Part shown: positions 10,801 to 17,684 of the stretch, in pieces | How the letters are laid out: every line of letters begins with the position of its first letter | How positions within the stretch are numbered: position 1 is the stretch's first letter | Origin: Saprospiraceae bacterium | GTDB lineage: Bacteria; Bacteroidota; Bacteroidia; Chitinophagales; Saprospiraceae | Direction: 5' to 3' | Length of the DNA: 64,000 nt | Assembly: GCA_020628645.1 (NCBI GenBank) | Contig: JAHDES010000033.1 | Location: 1-64,000 of the forward strand | Position numbers and translations under genes: made by a program | The notes under the pieces: model-generated | What the model was told of the DNA's origin: nothing | The model's database searches: none | Seen by the model: the letters and a program-made list of their open reading frames with translations, nothing else

Positions 10801-12517
10801 TACCTGTAATGACCCTATGCTACAATTAGGAGGTGCTGGTACGAGTATTGGTACTCAATATACCTATGTATGGTCTGGACCGAATAACTATTCTTCTACT
10901 GAAAGTAATCCTACCATTTCTGAGGCTGGAATGTATACCTTAATTGTTACAGACATTGTAAATAATTGTACTTCCACTGCTTCTATGGTGGAAATAATGG
11001 ACGAAACGACCTTACCTGTTGCCGAGATTTTAGCAGACCCCATGAATATTATTGATTGTGTCATTTCTACAGTCTCTTTAAATGCAGATCAAACAAATGA
11101 TCCCTCTGTCACTTACAATTGGCAATTTGATGGGATGAGCATGAATGGTCCAAGTATTCAGGTCGATCAGTCTGGAATGTATACCCTTGAAGTAATAGAT
11201 ACTTTAACAGGGTGTATTAATAATGCTTCTCTAGATGTTATCAATAATGTAGATTATCCAATTATTGAATTTGCAACAGTAAATGATTTAGATTGTAATA
11301 ATCCAATGGCACTTTTAGATGCTTCTGCTTCTCAAAGTAGTACAACGATTTCGTATGAATGGATGACCTTAAACAATGACGTTTTATCGACAGATGCCAC
11401 TTTAGCCATTGAAAATGGAGGATCTTATATTTTCCAATCTTCCGATGCTGATAATGGTTGTGTTAATGCAGATACTTTAATTGTTGGAGAAAATTTTGAC
11501 ATGCCTAATGTAGAAGCAGGGGAGGATCAAACAGTGGATTGTGTGGAAATGACGGCACAATTAGCTGGCTCAACATCGACCCCTAATTCTTCTATACAAT
11601 GGTCTCCTCAAACAAGCATTAGTATTGGCGAAACCTCAGCAACACCTACCGTCAATGCCGCAAATTGGTATTATATGACGGTAACCGATGAAAATAATGG
11701 CTGTATAGCAGTTGATTCTGTTTTCGTCGATAGTCCTCCTATGTTAGAAAGTGCTGCTTTACAGATTAATCAACCTGCTTGTGGAGCTTTATCAACAGGA
11801 GCATTCCTTATAGATGGGGTAGAAGGAGGTACAGGTCCGTTTTTATACAGTTTAGAAGGTAGTTCTTTTACAAACAATACCTCTTATGCTAACTTAACTC
11901 CTGCAACGTATGATTTACAAATAGAAGACACTAATGGTTGCCTTTGGGATACCACAATAGTAATTGAGCAAGGTATCGAGTTAGTCTTAGACTTAGGGAA
12001 TGATCTACAACTTAATCTAGGCGATAGCATTCAGCTTAATCCTGTTTTAAATGTAGCGAATAATACCATCGAAATGGTGAATTGGACCGCAGTAGAATCT
12101 ATTTCTTGTAACGATTGTTTGACTCCTTGGCTTGCTCCTTCAAATAGTACAACCTACTTTGTAGAAATCATCGATGAAAATGGCTGTGTAGCAAGTGATG
12201 AAATAACCATTTTGGTAGAACGCAATTTAGATGTTTATATTCCAAATGTATTTTCTCCTAACGATGACGGAATTAATGATATTTTTAGTGTTTTAGCGGG
12301 CTCTAATGTTATTGAGGTAAAAACCTTACAAATTTTTAATCGTTGGGGAGATCAAGTCTATCAAGCAGACAATTATGCGGTTGATATTAACCGCGGTTGG
12401 GATGGTCGTTTTAGAAATAAAGAGGCTGCAACTGGGGTATACATTTACTTTACAGAAATTGAATTTGTAGATGGAAGTACTCAAATTTTCCAAGGTGAAG
12501 TTACTTTAGCAAGATAA
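4886..12517 (+). CDS. Giant repeat adhesin with T9SS type B (CHU_C/gliding) sorting domain
   Basis: A 2543-residue exported protein. Residues 1-24 form a signal peptide ending LLLAC; a lipobox reading is possible but weak. Residues about 540-980 hold roughly six units of about 83 aa built around INLFDxLxDSPDxxGTWNDDDGxG and a YxFTYTI strand. Residues 1139-1782 are four near-identical 161-aa units (see the separate repeat entry). Residues about 1800-2400 are PKD/Ig-like units with WSGPN and GMYTLxVTD motifs. The last ~95 residues, starting VYIPNVFSPNDDGIND and containing FNRWGDQVYQ, GWDGRFRN and ATGVYIY, are a classic CHU_C / T9SS type B sorting domain. Family knowledge: such proteins are carried across the outer membrane by T9SS and serve adhesion or gliding. 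The ligand is unknown. A hairpin terminator follows. Confidence 0.93.
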   Translation: MSLYMRLGSLLLVFLMSYNLLLACSGTGNEEIAGFNMCETDASIVFGRDRNSYFVPLPSNGDRPSDAYRINFPIISNKYACVAGAEVEDIILTITLNDVIIDFGGSGLECCENYVSGIFANLYNSCGNGPCDVIGDGLKNGAVGDCAANGEQYQNYTITPHTTVTSCLGNILDDPTEFLSLDIFANFNYVGATGANCNCPQDGVIGTYVFIDFDISVEYIFCSEEIGDACAPVTFPPLGDICDSGGDNNYDEGGLIFLPTPNEGIFGSWSTPSSNASIESGIFLDVTEAGGTTVEAVFTPFDGCSTEPVTISIPVGECCTADGGDIEPDNTQTICNSGGNFQNLFFNGEITNVVAEDFAGFFGNEYWYLLVDANGVIIDNSDEVNDLDFPPNTTTDPQEYRIYGISFKSGDGLGNIINGTTTINIGDASVITNGNGNGLESPPNVNGACMDLSDQWATFIVDPPTMAPMATNISTCSGSTEIIPTGSGTDFNFYDSADLSNLLATGSSYDPNPSAGSSVDIWITEGSGSCESAASIVTVELLEGANAGSSNEIAICTDVNAVIDLFDVLEDSPDTGGIWNDDDGTGVDISDINSVDFSGLVNGDYQFTYTIPANGGCDQSTAIVTVSVGNPVNAGTANTIQICSASNTAINLFDSLNDSPDTNGTWNDDDGTGIDISDPTNVDFIGLANGSYNFTYTITGSGACDTETAILMVEVSAAPNAGTDGSTTLCEGNTTLINLFDLLTDEDPAGSWNDVSGAGVDISDPTSVDFSVSSANSYQFNYTVSNGTCEDSTATATVIVTSLPNPGSNNSVTICQSDNTSYNFYDILSASPSPNGSWMDNSTSGIDLLDASNVNLSSLAPGNYTYTYTISDDGGCTGGSAILSLTVEANPNSGTALPAEIICEDNTTIINLFDLLTDEDSNGTWSETSTTSSTGTAFDATNGTFDPSGQAVATYSFSYALSGGGACLGSSTEVVVMIEANPIVDLGDDIDQCAGDGSINLDAGNNGATFAWTISPDDGNNGATTQSISISDNAIQLNANVTVTQNGCSSTDDISINIYDSPTFSDVATECSDDLNTYSVTFQTNGDQIVPMEGDLIDNMDGTFTVENITRNLDISIDITNSTTNCTSILPVTAPDCGCGTVNSPIGMDVTICSDEGIPALSVSIETGLEVVWYDMAVGGMEIGTGTTYEPTQAGTYYAEAVDPITSCTSDRLAIVFTINDVPTFSEQNTACSPDLLSYSTMIVTDGDQLTATLGDVVNNMDGTFTITNIPEDTNVDITITNTSTNCSSSFSVTAPDCDCGTVNSPIGMDVTICSDAMPSILSVSVETGLEVVWYDMAVGGMEIGTGTTYEPTQAGTYYAEAVDPITSCTSDRLAIVFTINDVPTFSEQNTACSPDLLSYSTMIVTDGDQLTATLGDVVNNMDGTFTITNIPEDTNVDITITNTSTNCSSSFSVTAPDCDCGTVNSPIGMDVTICSDAMPSILSVSVETGLEVVWYDMAVGGMEIGTGTTYEPTQAGTYYAEAVDPITSCTSDRLAIVFTINDVPTFSEQNTACSPDLLSYSTMIVTDGDQLTATLGDVVNNMDGTFTITNIPEDTNVDITITNTSTNCSSSFSVTAPDCGCGTVNAPTGMDVTICSDEGIPALSVSIETGLEVVWYDMAVGGMEIGTGTTYEPTQAGTYYAEAVDPITSCTSDRLAIVFTINDVPTFSEQNTACSPDLLSYSTMIVTDGDQLTATLGDVVDNMDGTFTIENIPEDTNVDITITNTSSNCSSSFSVTAPDCSCPSFEMPTITTTCDDNGTPNNDLDDTFSYTIEVVSIGLGNTFSISGADTQSNLSYDTNSGSLGSFLISDGAITLTITDDANSSCSITNVVIDPPSSCSECVETADAGSAINLNCSNTSDILQGTASSAGQFNWTGPNGFIATNDPNPMVTEGGMYYLTVNFDNGCEEIDSVLVNLDPSNPNADAGLAQSLTCNDPMLQLGGAGTSIGTQYTYVWSGPNNYSSTESNPTISEAGMYTLIVTDIVNNCTSTASMVEIMDETTLPVAEILADPMNIIDCVISTVSLNADQTNDPSVTYNWQFDGMSMNGPSIQVDQSGMYTLEVIDTLTGCINNASLDVINNVDYPIIEFATVNDLDCNNPMALLDASASQSSTTISYEWMTLNNDVLSTDATLAIENGGSYIFQSSDADNGCVNADTLIVGENFDMPNVEAGEDQTVDCVEMTAQLAGSTSTPNSSIQWSPQTSISIGETSATPTVNAANWYYMTVTDENNGCIAVDSVFVDSPPMLESAALQINQPACGALSTGAFLIDGVEGGTGPFLYSLEGSSFTNNTSYANLTPATYDLQIEDTNGCLWDTTIVIEQGIELVLDLGNDLQLNLGDSIQLNPVLNVANNTIEMVNWTAVESISCNDCLTPWLAPSNSTTYFVEIIDENGCVASDEITILVERNLDVYIPNVFSPNDDGINDIFSVLAGSNVIEVKTLQIFNRWGDQVYQADNYAVDINRGWDGRFRNKEAATGVYIYFTEIEFVDGSTQIFQGEVTLAR
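8301..10232 (+). repeat. Four tandem 483-bp coding repeats (161 aa each)
   Basis: Units start at 8301, 8784, 9267 and 9750, each exactly 483 bp, beginning at GTGGAACAGTTAAT and ending just before the next Asp-Cys-x-Cys. Units 2 and 3 appear identical at the nucleotide level. Units 1 and 4 share a different 5' variant (GATGAAGGTATTCCTGC instead of GATGCCATGCCTTCTA). Unit 4 has private changes near its end (a GATAAT and an ATAGAAAAT variant). A diverged half unit precedes unit 1 at about 8060-8300. Synonymous identity this high points to recent duplication or ongoing gene conversion. Confidence 0.93.
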
Positions 12518-12575
12518 TTTTTCTCTAATTCATATTAGGCACGCGGAGAAAGTAAATTTATTCGTGTACTTATAG

Positions 12576-12617
12576 AAGCCAAGTGCAAGTTTATTCTTTC
12601 ACTTGGCTTTTGTTTTT
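12576..12617 (+). terminator. Rho-independent terminator after the giant adhesin gene
   Basis: AAGCCAAGTG (12576-12585) pairs perfectly with CACTTGGCTT (12600-12609) and is followed by a T-rich tail, TTGTTTTT. It lies 60 bp after the stop codon and before scoA. Confidence 0.75.
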
Positions 12618-12647
12618 AAAAATATGCTACTTTTCCAATAGAAAGCG

Positions 12648-12655
12648 TACATTTG
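12648..12655 (+). promoter_or_regulatory. Candidate -7 promoter box for scoAB
   Basis: TACATTTG matches the Bacteroidota TAnnTTTG box and sits 23 bp before the scoA ATG, which would give a short leader. No clear -33 TTTG is visible at the usual 19-21 bp spacing, so this is tentative. Confidence 0.35.
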
Positions 12656-12678
12656 GAAGTAAATAAGACCAAGTTATT

Positions 12679-13377
12679 ATGAACAAAGTTGTTGCCAATG
12701 CTCAAGCCGCTATTCAGGGTATCCAAGATAATATGACCTTGATGCTAGGTGGTTTTGGTTTGTGTGGTATTCCAGAAAATTGTATTGCTGCTCTTGTAGA
12801 AATGGGTGTTACGGGTTTAACTTGTATCTCCAATAATGCAGGAGTAGATGATTTTGGACTGGGTTTATTACTACAGCAAAAACAAATCAAAAAAATGATT
12901 TCTTCTTATGTAGGAGAAAATGATGAATTTGAACGCCAAATGTTGAGTGGAGAACTAGAAGTCGATTTAATTCCACAAGGCTCGCTCGCAGAGCGTTGTC
13001 GCGCAGGAGGTGCAGGGATTCCTGCTTTTTTTACGCCTGCAGGTTTTGGAACTGAAGTAGCCGAAGGAAAAGAAGTACGTATGTTCAATGGGAAACCACA
13101 TATTTTAGAACATGCCTTAACCGCTGATTTTGCAATTGTAAAAGCTTGGAAAGGCGATCATTATGGAAATCTAATCTATAAAGGAACAGCTCGTAATTTC
13201 AATCCTCTCATGGCAATGGCAGGTAAAATTACGATTGCAGAAGTAGAGGAATTAGTCGAACCAGGTGAATTAGATCCAAATTACATTCACACCCCAGGGG
13301 TTTTTATTCAACGTATTTTTCAAGGTTCAACTTATGAAAAACGAATTGAACAACGTACTGTGCGTCCACGAAGCTAG
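12679..13377 (+). CDS. scoA: 3-oxoacid CoA-transferase subunit A
   Basis: A 232-aa protein matching the alpha subunit of succinyl-CoA:3-ketoacid (acetoacetate) CoA-transferase in length and motifs: [11 protein letters not shown] near residue 24, then [11 protein letters not shown], and the GYSAEVAEGKE-like stretch here read as [12 protein letters not shown]. The enzyme moves CoA between succinyl-CoA and acetoacetate, feeding ketone bodies into the TCA cycle, and works as an alpha/beta assembly in the cytoplasm. The partner subunit gene starts 26 bp downstream on the same strand, so the two are surely co-transcribed. It could instead be annotated atoD-like, because substrate preference cannot be read from the sequence. 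Confidence 0.93.
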   Translation: MNKVVANAQAAIQGIQDNMTLMLGGFGLCGIPENCIAALVEMGVTGLTCISNNAGVDDFGLGLLLQQKQIKKMISSYVGENDEFERQMLSGELEVDLIPQGSLAERCRAGGAGIPAFFTPAGFGTEVAEGKEVRMFNGKPHILEHALTADFAIVKAWKGDHYGNLIYKGTARNFNPLMAMAGKITIAEVEELVEPGELDPNYIHTPGVFIQRIFQGSTYEKRIEQRTVRPRS

Positions 13378-13403
13378 TTTTCTCACCATCAAAAAAATGA
13401 TTC

Positions 13404-14057
13404 ATGTTAGATAGAAATGGAATTGCAAAACGTATTGCGCAAGAATTACAAGACGGTTGGTACGTCAATTTAGGAATCGGAATTCCTACTTTAATTGCTA
13501 ACTATATTCCTACGGGAATTAGTGTAGAATTTCAATCGGAAAATGGTATTCTAGGCATGGGCCCTTTTCCTTTTGAAGGAGAAGAAGATGCAGATTTAAT
13601 CAATGCTGGTAAACAAACCATCACGGCTCGTTCTGGGGCTTGTATTTTCGACTCAGCAACTAGTTTTGCGATGATTCGTGGGCAACACATCAATTTAACG
13701 GTATTAGGAGCAATGGAGGTATCTGAAAAAGGGGATATTGCCAATTGGAAAATACCGGGCAAAATGGTCAAAGGAATGGGTGGCGCGATGGATTTAGTGG
13801 CTTCTGCTGAAAATATCATTGTTGCGATGACGCATACCAATCGAAAAGGAGCTTCTAAATTACTCTCTAAATGTACACTTCCGCTGACAGGAGTAGCTTG
13901 TGTAAAAAAGATTGTCACGAATATGGCAGTCTTAGATGTAACTGAGGATGGTTTTAAATTAATTGAACGTGCCCCAGGGGTAAGTGTGGAAGATATTAAA
14001 GCTGCAACGGCTGGAAACTTAATCGTAGAAGGAGAAATTCCTGAGATGGTGATTTAA
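13404..14057 (+). CDS. scoB: 3-oxoacid CoA-transferase subunit B
   Basis: A 217-aa beta subunit of the CoA-transferase encoded with scoA. The catalytic glutamate that carries the covalent CoA thioester in this family is visible as E46 in the QSENGILGMGP motif. The glycine-rich MGGAMDLV segment and the closing GVSVEDIKAATAG motif are also typical. The ATG follows an A-rich stretch rather than a strong Shine-Dalgarno sequence, as is usual in Bacteroidota. Length is normal and there is no sign of damage. A large inverted repeat lies just downstream and may end the transcript. Confidence 0.93.
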   Translation: MLDRNGIAKRIAQELQDGWYVNLGIGIPTLIANYIPTGISVEFQSENGILGMGPFPFEGEEDADLINAGKQTITARSGACIFDSATSFAMIRGQHINLTVLGAMEVSEKGDIANWKIPGKMVKGMGGAMDLVASAENIIVAMTHTNRKGASKLLSKCTLPLTGVACVKKIVTNMAVLDVTEDGFKLIERAPGVSVEDIKAATAGNLIVEGEIPEMVI

Positions 14058-14095
14058 GCATGTGAAATGCGATAAGTGCTAAACAAAAATTGCTT

Positions 14096-14190
14096 GTATA
14101 ATAACTTCGTTCTTCAAAAATTGACTAAATAACTGAAAACATGGAAGTTATACAGGATATTTTTGAAGAACTTAAAAGAAGTTATTATAC
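14096..14190. repeat. 95-bp fold-back element (two-step inverted repeat)
   Basis: GTATAATAACTTC (14096-14108) pairs perfectly with GAAGTTATTATAC (14178-14190). Inside it, TTCTTCAAAAAT (14110-14121) pairs perfectly with ATTTTTGAAGAA (14159-14170). A third short stem, ATAACT/AGTTAT (14129-14134 / 14146-14151), lies in the centre. A run of seven T follows at about 14194-14200, so it could act as the scoAB terminator. The size and nested perfect arms equally fit a small MITE-like element. No transposase is present. Confidence 0.7.
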
Positions 14191-14228
14191 CAATTTTTTT
14201 AGCTTACTATTTAACTAAAACTGCTTAA

Positions 14229-14960
14229 ATGATTAAACGTATCTTACCAAAAGGCTTAAAAAATTTAATAAAGAAGATTCCTATTCGCTTTACGAAAAAC
14301 CAACAGTATGATTATTACACCAAAAAAATAATCAATCAAATACTCACTCCAAACAGTAACTGTATTGATGTGGGCTGTTTTGAAGGGGAAATATTGGATT
14401 TGTTTTTGATGAAAAGTCAAGGAAATCATTATGCCTTTGAACCAATTCCTGAAAAATTTCAACGTTTAGAACAAAAATATAAGAATCGGACCAATGTACA
14501 TTTATTCAATGTCGCATTAAGCGATGAAGCTGGAACCTCTAGATTCAATTATGTCATTAGCAATCCTTCCTATTCAGGTTTAAAAAAGAGAGATTACGAC
14601 AATCCAAACGAACAAGCACAACAAATCACAGTTACTACTCAACAAATGGATAAGTTGATTCCACAAGATGAACCTATTAATTTAATTAAAATAGATGTAG
14701 AAGGAGCGGAATATCTGGTACTAAAAGGAGCAGCAACTACCATAAAAAAATGGAAACCTATTATCATTTTTGAACATGGTCTTGGGGCATCAGATAAATA
14801 TGGATTTGGAGCTAATCAATTGTTTGAATTAATAGAATCTTATGGTTTAAATGTGTCTAATTTGAAATCTTTTATAGAATCCAAGAAGCCATTAAGCAAA
14901 AATGAATTTGAACAACAATATCTCAATAAAATCAACTATTATTTCATTGCTCATCCTTAA
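14229..14960 (+). CDS. FkbM family SAM-dependent methyltransferase
   Basis: A 243-aa protein with the class I methyltransferase motif I as NCIDVGCFEGE (about residues 44-54), the acidic YAFEPIPEKFQRL segment, and the hallmark IKIDVEGAEYLVLKGA of the FkbM family (about residues 153-168) followed by IIIFEHG. Family knowledge: FkbM enzymes O-methylate sugars, polyketides or surface glycans. The N-terminus is short and basic with no signal peptide, so it should be cytoplasmic. It stands alone between a fold-back element and the OmpA gene, with no glycan-synthesis neighbours to suggest a substrate. Confidence 0.88.
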   Translation: MIKRILPKGLKNLIKKIPIRFTKNQQYDYYTKKIINQILTPNSNCIDVGCFEGEILDLFLMKSQGNHYAFEPIPEKFQRLEQKYKNRTNVHLFNVALSDEAGTSRFNYVISNPSYSGLKKRDYDNPNEQAQQITVTTQQMDKLIPQDEPINLIKIDVEGAEYLVLKGAATTIKKWKPIIIFEHGLGASDKYGFGANQLFELIESYGLNVSNLKSFIESKKPLSKNEFEQQYLNKINYYFIAHP

Positions 14961-14987
14961 AAAAAATACTATCCTCCCCAAAGAAAT

Positions 14988-15038
14988 TTAAAATTGGGTG
15001 CTTTCCCTTAAAATTGGGTTATTCTTCAGCTATATTTG
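14988..15038 (+). promoter_or_regulatory. Direct repeats next to a -7 box upstream of the OmpA gene
   Basis: TTAAAATTGGGT occurs at 14988-14999 and again at 15008-15019, exactly 20 bp apart (about two helical turns). A TATATTTG box (TAnnTTTG type) follows at 15031-15038. The arrangement resembles paired activator sites just upstream of a promoter. The ATG is about 150 bp further on, with a small hairpin CGTTTAT/ATAAACG at 15093-15113 in the leader. Inference only. Confidence 0.35.
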
Positions 15039-15185
15039 CTTTTTTAACCCTTTAAAACTACTTTTTTCTAGTAGAAAACCCTGATTTTCTTCCGTTTATG
15101 ATTTATATAAACGACGAAGAATTATTTTTCGTTTAGACAATAATCTGTATTTTGAGACAGTTTTAATACCCAAATTCAACTACAT

Positions 15186-15974
15186 ATGAAAAGCCATAAC
15201 CTCCTATTTCTTCTTTTAGTTCTTGCACTCTTATCGTCTTGTAATAGCGAAAAAGTAGAGCAATTAGAACGACAGATTGTCCAAAAAGATGAACAAATCA
15301 ATCAATTAAAAGATCAATTGGAACATCTACAAGGAACAAATGCAAGTTTATTGGATCGAATGAGCGATTTATCCCTGATTAGCCAACAAGGGGCAGAAAA
15401 TATTAGTAAATCTCTTGAGAATATATCTGCACAATATTCTTTCATTGAAGATTTAACCCAAAAAGTACATTCTAAAGATTCACTCAATGAAATCTTATCG
15501 ATGAATCTAAAACGTTCCCTTAACGATTTTGATGATGATGATATTCAAATCGAAGTACAAGGTAGTATTGTACATGTTTCGATTTCTGATCAAATGCTTT
15601 TTGAAACGGGAAGTGCAAAAGTCTCAAGTGAAGCGAATGATGTATTAGACAAATTAGCAACTATTATTAACGATCATAGTGAATTAGAAGTAATGGTGCA
15701 AGGTCATACTGACGATGTGCCCTATACAGGCAACTGTATGAAAGATAATTGGGATTTGAGTGTCAGTCGAGCTACTTCTATTGTTCGTATCTTAGAAGAC
15801 GAATTTTATGTCAATCCTGAGCGAATGACAGCAGCAGGGCGAGGAATGCACTTCCCTAAGTACGATAACGAGAGCTCAGAAGGACGAAGCCAAAATCGTC
15901 GTACTGAAATTATTATGACACCCCAATTGGATCAGTTTTTTGCTTTATTGGAATCTCCTGTTTTAAAGAATTAA
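15186..15974 (+). CDS. OmpA-family peptidoglycan-binding lipoprotein with coiled coil
   Basis: A 262-aa protein. The signal peptide ends in the lipobox LLSSC (Cys19), so it should be a lipoprotein. Residues about 25-60 are a heptad-rich coiled coil (VEQLERQIVQKDEQINQLK). The C-terminal ~130 residues are an OmpA/MotB peptidoglycan-binding domain: LFETGSAKVSSEA, VMVQGHTDDVPYTG near residue 172, the NWDLSVSRATSIVRIL helix, and the closing GRSQNRRTEIIM with the Arg-Arg pair expected at the peptidoglycan site. It probably tethers the envelope to peptidoglycan. The coiled coil plus OmpA layout is common in Bacteroidota. It ends at a bidirectional terminator. Confidence 0.93.
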   Translation: MKSHNLLFLLLVLALLSSCNSEKVEQLERQIVQKDEQINQLKDQLEHLQGTNASLLDRMSDLSLISQQGAENISKSLENISAQYSFIEDLTQKVHSKDSLNEILSMNLKRSLNDFDDDDIQIEVQGSIVHVSISDQMLFETGSAKVSSEANDVLDKLATIINDHSELEVMVQGHTDDVPYTGNCMKDNWDLSVSRATSIVRILEDEFYVNPERMTAAGRGMHFPKYDNESSEGRSQNRRTEIIMTPQLDQFFALLESPVLKN

Positions 15975-15978
15975 AGGT

Positions 15979-16019
15979 ATCAGGACAAAACTAGTCCCTG
16001 AGACTAGTTTTGTCCTGAT
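15979..16019. terminator. Bidirectional terminator between convergent OmpA and rhomboid genes
   Basis: An 18-bp perfect stem (15979-15996 with 16002-16019; core AGGACAAAACTAGTC) closes a 5-nt loop, CCTGA. It sits 4 bp after the OmpA stop and 7 bp before the end of the rhomboid gene, so it serves both directions. Confidence 0.85.
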
Positions 16020-16026
16020 TATTAGG

Positions 16027-16764
16027 TTAAGCATAGTAACCCTCTTCATCTTGATTAACCAGATTTTTAGCAGCAAATCCTGCTATTACCCCAAATACAA
16101 AGCCTCCTATATGCGCCCACCAAGCTACACCTGCTGTTTCTGCTGTAACTGGGCCTAAAGAAGCAAATCCACTTACTAATTGCTGTACAATCCAAAATCC
16201 AAGAAAAACATAAGCTGGGATTTTAAATACTTTAAAAAAGTAAATAAAGAGCATCCGTACCATAGATTTAGGGAACATGACTAAGTAAGCTCCCATTACA
16301 GCAGCAATCGCTCCACTTGCACCTACTGCGGGGATACTTCCAGAACAAATCTTCCCTGCTTCGCCCATCATACAACTCATATTTTCGCAAACGGCACAAC
16401 AATTGGGTTCTACGCCTAGATTGAAATAAATGTGTACCAAAGATGCTATAACGCCTCCCATGACATAAAAAACCAAAAAAGGAATATTACCTACGGTTGC
16501 TTCAATATTATCTGCAAAAACCCATAAAAAGAGCATATTTCCAATCAAGTGCATCCAACCTCCATGCAAGAACATATTGGTGAGTAAAGTATAGTAGTCT
16601 TGTCCATTGACAATTTCATTTGGAATGGTTCCATATTCACAAACTAGATTGCCTTCTTGGCTGAGTTGAAGGAAAAAAACAAGCACATTAAGTGCAATAA
16701 AACTATAACTGAAAATAGGAAAACTACCTCCTTGTACTTGGTCGTCGCCGATAGGAAAAAGCAT
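16027..16764 (-). CDS. Rhomboid family intramembrane serine protease with Cys-rich loop
   Basis: A 245-aa membrane protein with about six hydrophobic helices. The rhomboid signature is complete: HGGWMHLIGNMLFLWVF (HxxxN on TM2), the catalytic serine in AVGASGA (S150), and the partner histidine in AWWAHIGGF (H218). It cleaves transmembrane substrates within the inner membrane; the substrate is unknown. Unusually, the loop before the GASG helix holds five cysteines (C122, C123, C126, C131, C140) within about 20 residues, which could form disulfides or bind a metal. The gene is read away from the iteron region, so its promoter lies at the edge of the origin. Confidence 0.92.
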   Translation of the reverse strand: MLFPIGDDQVQGGSFPIFSYSFIALNVLVFFLQLSQEGNLVCEYGTIPNEIVNGQDYYTLLTNMFLHGGWMHLIGNMLFLWVFADNIEATVGNIPFLVFYVMGGVIASLVHIYFNLGVEPNCCAVCENMSCMMGEAGKICSGSIPAVGASGAIAAVMGAYLVMFPKSMVRMLFIYFFKVFKIPAYVFLGFWIVQQLVSGFASLGPVTAETAGVAWWAHIGGFVFGVIAGFAAKNLVNQDEEGYYA

Positions 16765-17684
16765 AGTAATTGAGTTTGTTTGGTCTAAAAGTACAGTTTT
16801 AAAGCTAAATAGAAATAGTTTTTTACCTTAAAAAAAGAGAATAATATGGAATTTTCATCTCACCTTGAACACTTAATAAGATTTATTGTATCAATTTCAG
16901 CGATGAAAACATTCATATGAAAAGCTAGGAATAGAGCGTACAGATATAAAAGCTACAATTTGAGCGTACTCTGTTTTGACTTAAAAGCTAGTGATAGAGC
17001 GTACTTTCATCATAGAAGAGCCTATTTAGGGTCATATTAAAATTTATTATAAATTGTACTTCGCAAGATGTGATTATTTTATAAACGGATTGATTAAAAA
17101 GTATGATTTATACTCTTAAAAGCTAGGATTTGAGCGTTACTTTTGATCACCTATCACTCTTTTTGTAGCTTTTGGGATTCGTGAAACTCCTTTTGTAGCT
17201 TTTAAATGTATAGTATTGGTTTACAGTTACTTACATGTGTTGTGATAAACTCTATTTGTAGTCTTTAAATCAATGAATTTCCTCAAAAGCTAGTTTTTGA
17301 GCGATGAAAAGCTATAATTTGAGCGTCCGCGCAAAATAACTATTTTATAGCAGCAAAAAGTTCCTTTTTCCTGTTCGTTTTCGTTTTCTTTCCACACAAA
17401 AAACAGCATCTTAGATGCTTTAAAACACGTGTTATTTTATTTAAGTATTTTTAATTCTTTTTTAGGGTCGTCTAACTAACTGATAATCAATTGTTCATAG
17501 AGGGTTAACACTAGGGATTGAGCGAAAAAGACTACAATTTGAGCGTTAAAAACTACTAAAAGAGCGTCATAACTAGCTGATTATCAGCATTAAAAGCTAG
17601 TTTTTGAGCGTGAAAAGCTACGATGTGGATAACTTACTAGCTTTTGGGGTGGAAATATGTCAAGTATTTACATACATTTGTCTT
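16765..17684. other. Plasmid-type replication origin region (iterons, DnaA box, AT-rich segment)
   Basis: This 920-bp gene-free stretch between the rhomboid gene and the Rep gene has the parts of an iteron-controlled origin. Iterons are listed separately. A perfect DnaA box (TGTGGATAA, reverse complement of TTATCCACA) lies at 17624-17632. A very AT-rich candidate unwinding segment lies at about 17420-17470, next to the palindromes AGCATC/GATGCT (17405-17419) and AACACGTGTT (17424-17433). A further palindrome, GCTGATTATCAGC, is at 17576-17588. The initiator gene follows at once. No partition or mobilization genes are present, and flanking genes look chromosomal. Confidence 0.75.
16920..17611 (+). 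repeat. Iteron array, consensus AAAAGCTAnnnnTTGAGCGT
   Basis: Direct 20-21 bp copies lie at 16920-16939, 16948-16967, 16983-17002, 17118-17137, 17285-17304, 17307-17326, 17526-17546, 17548-17567 and 17592-17611. A partial copy is at 17509-17524, and a trailing half (AAAAGCTA) sits just after the last one. Three diverged copies in the opposite orientation lie at about 17154-17173, 17184-17203 and 17247-17266. The two blocks, GCTA and GAGCGT, are the conserved parts. This is the usual binding-site layout for a Rep_3 initiator, and copies near the gene would also allow autorepression. Confidence 0.9.

Noticed and set aside
14101-14110. The fold-back arm begins ATAACTTCGT, the same ten bases as a loxP arm.
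   Set aside because: The match stops there, the arms are 38-69 bp apart instead of 8, and no Cre-like recombinase is present. Coincidence in AT-rich DNA.
16920-17611. Iterons considered as a degenerate CRISPR or as transposon ends.
   Set aside because: Repeat length, irregular spacing, DnaA box and the adjacent Rep_3 gene fit an iteron origin; no cas or transposase genes.
17604-17684. TTG-initiated N-terminal extension of the Rep protein.
   Set aside because: It would code across the last iteron and the DnaA box, and the Rep_3 fold starts normally at the ATG at 17685.
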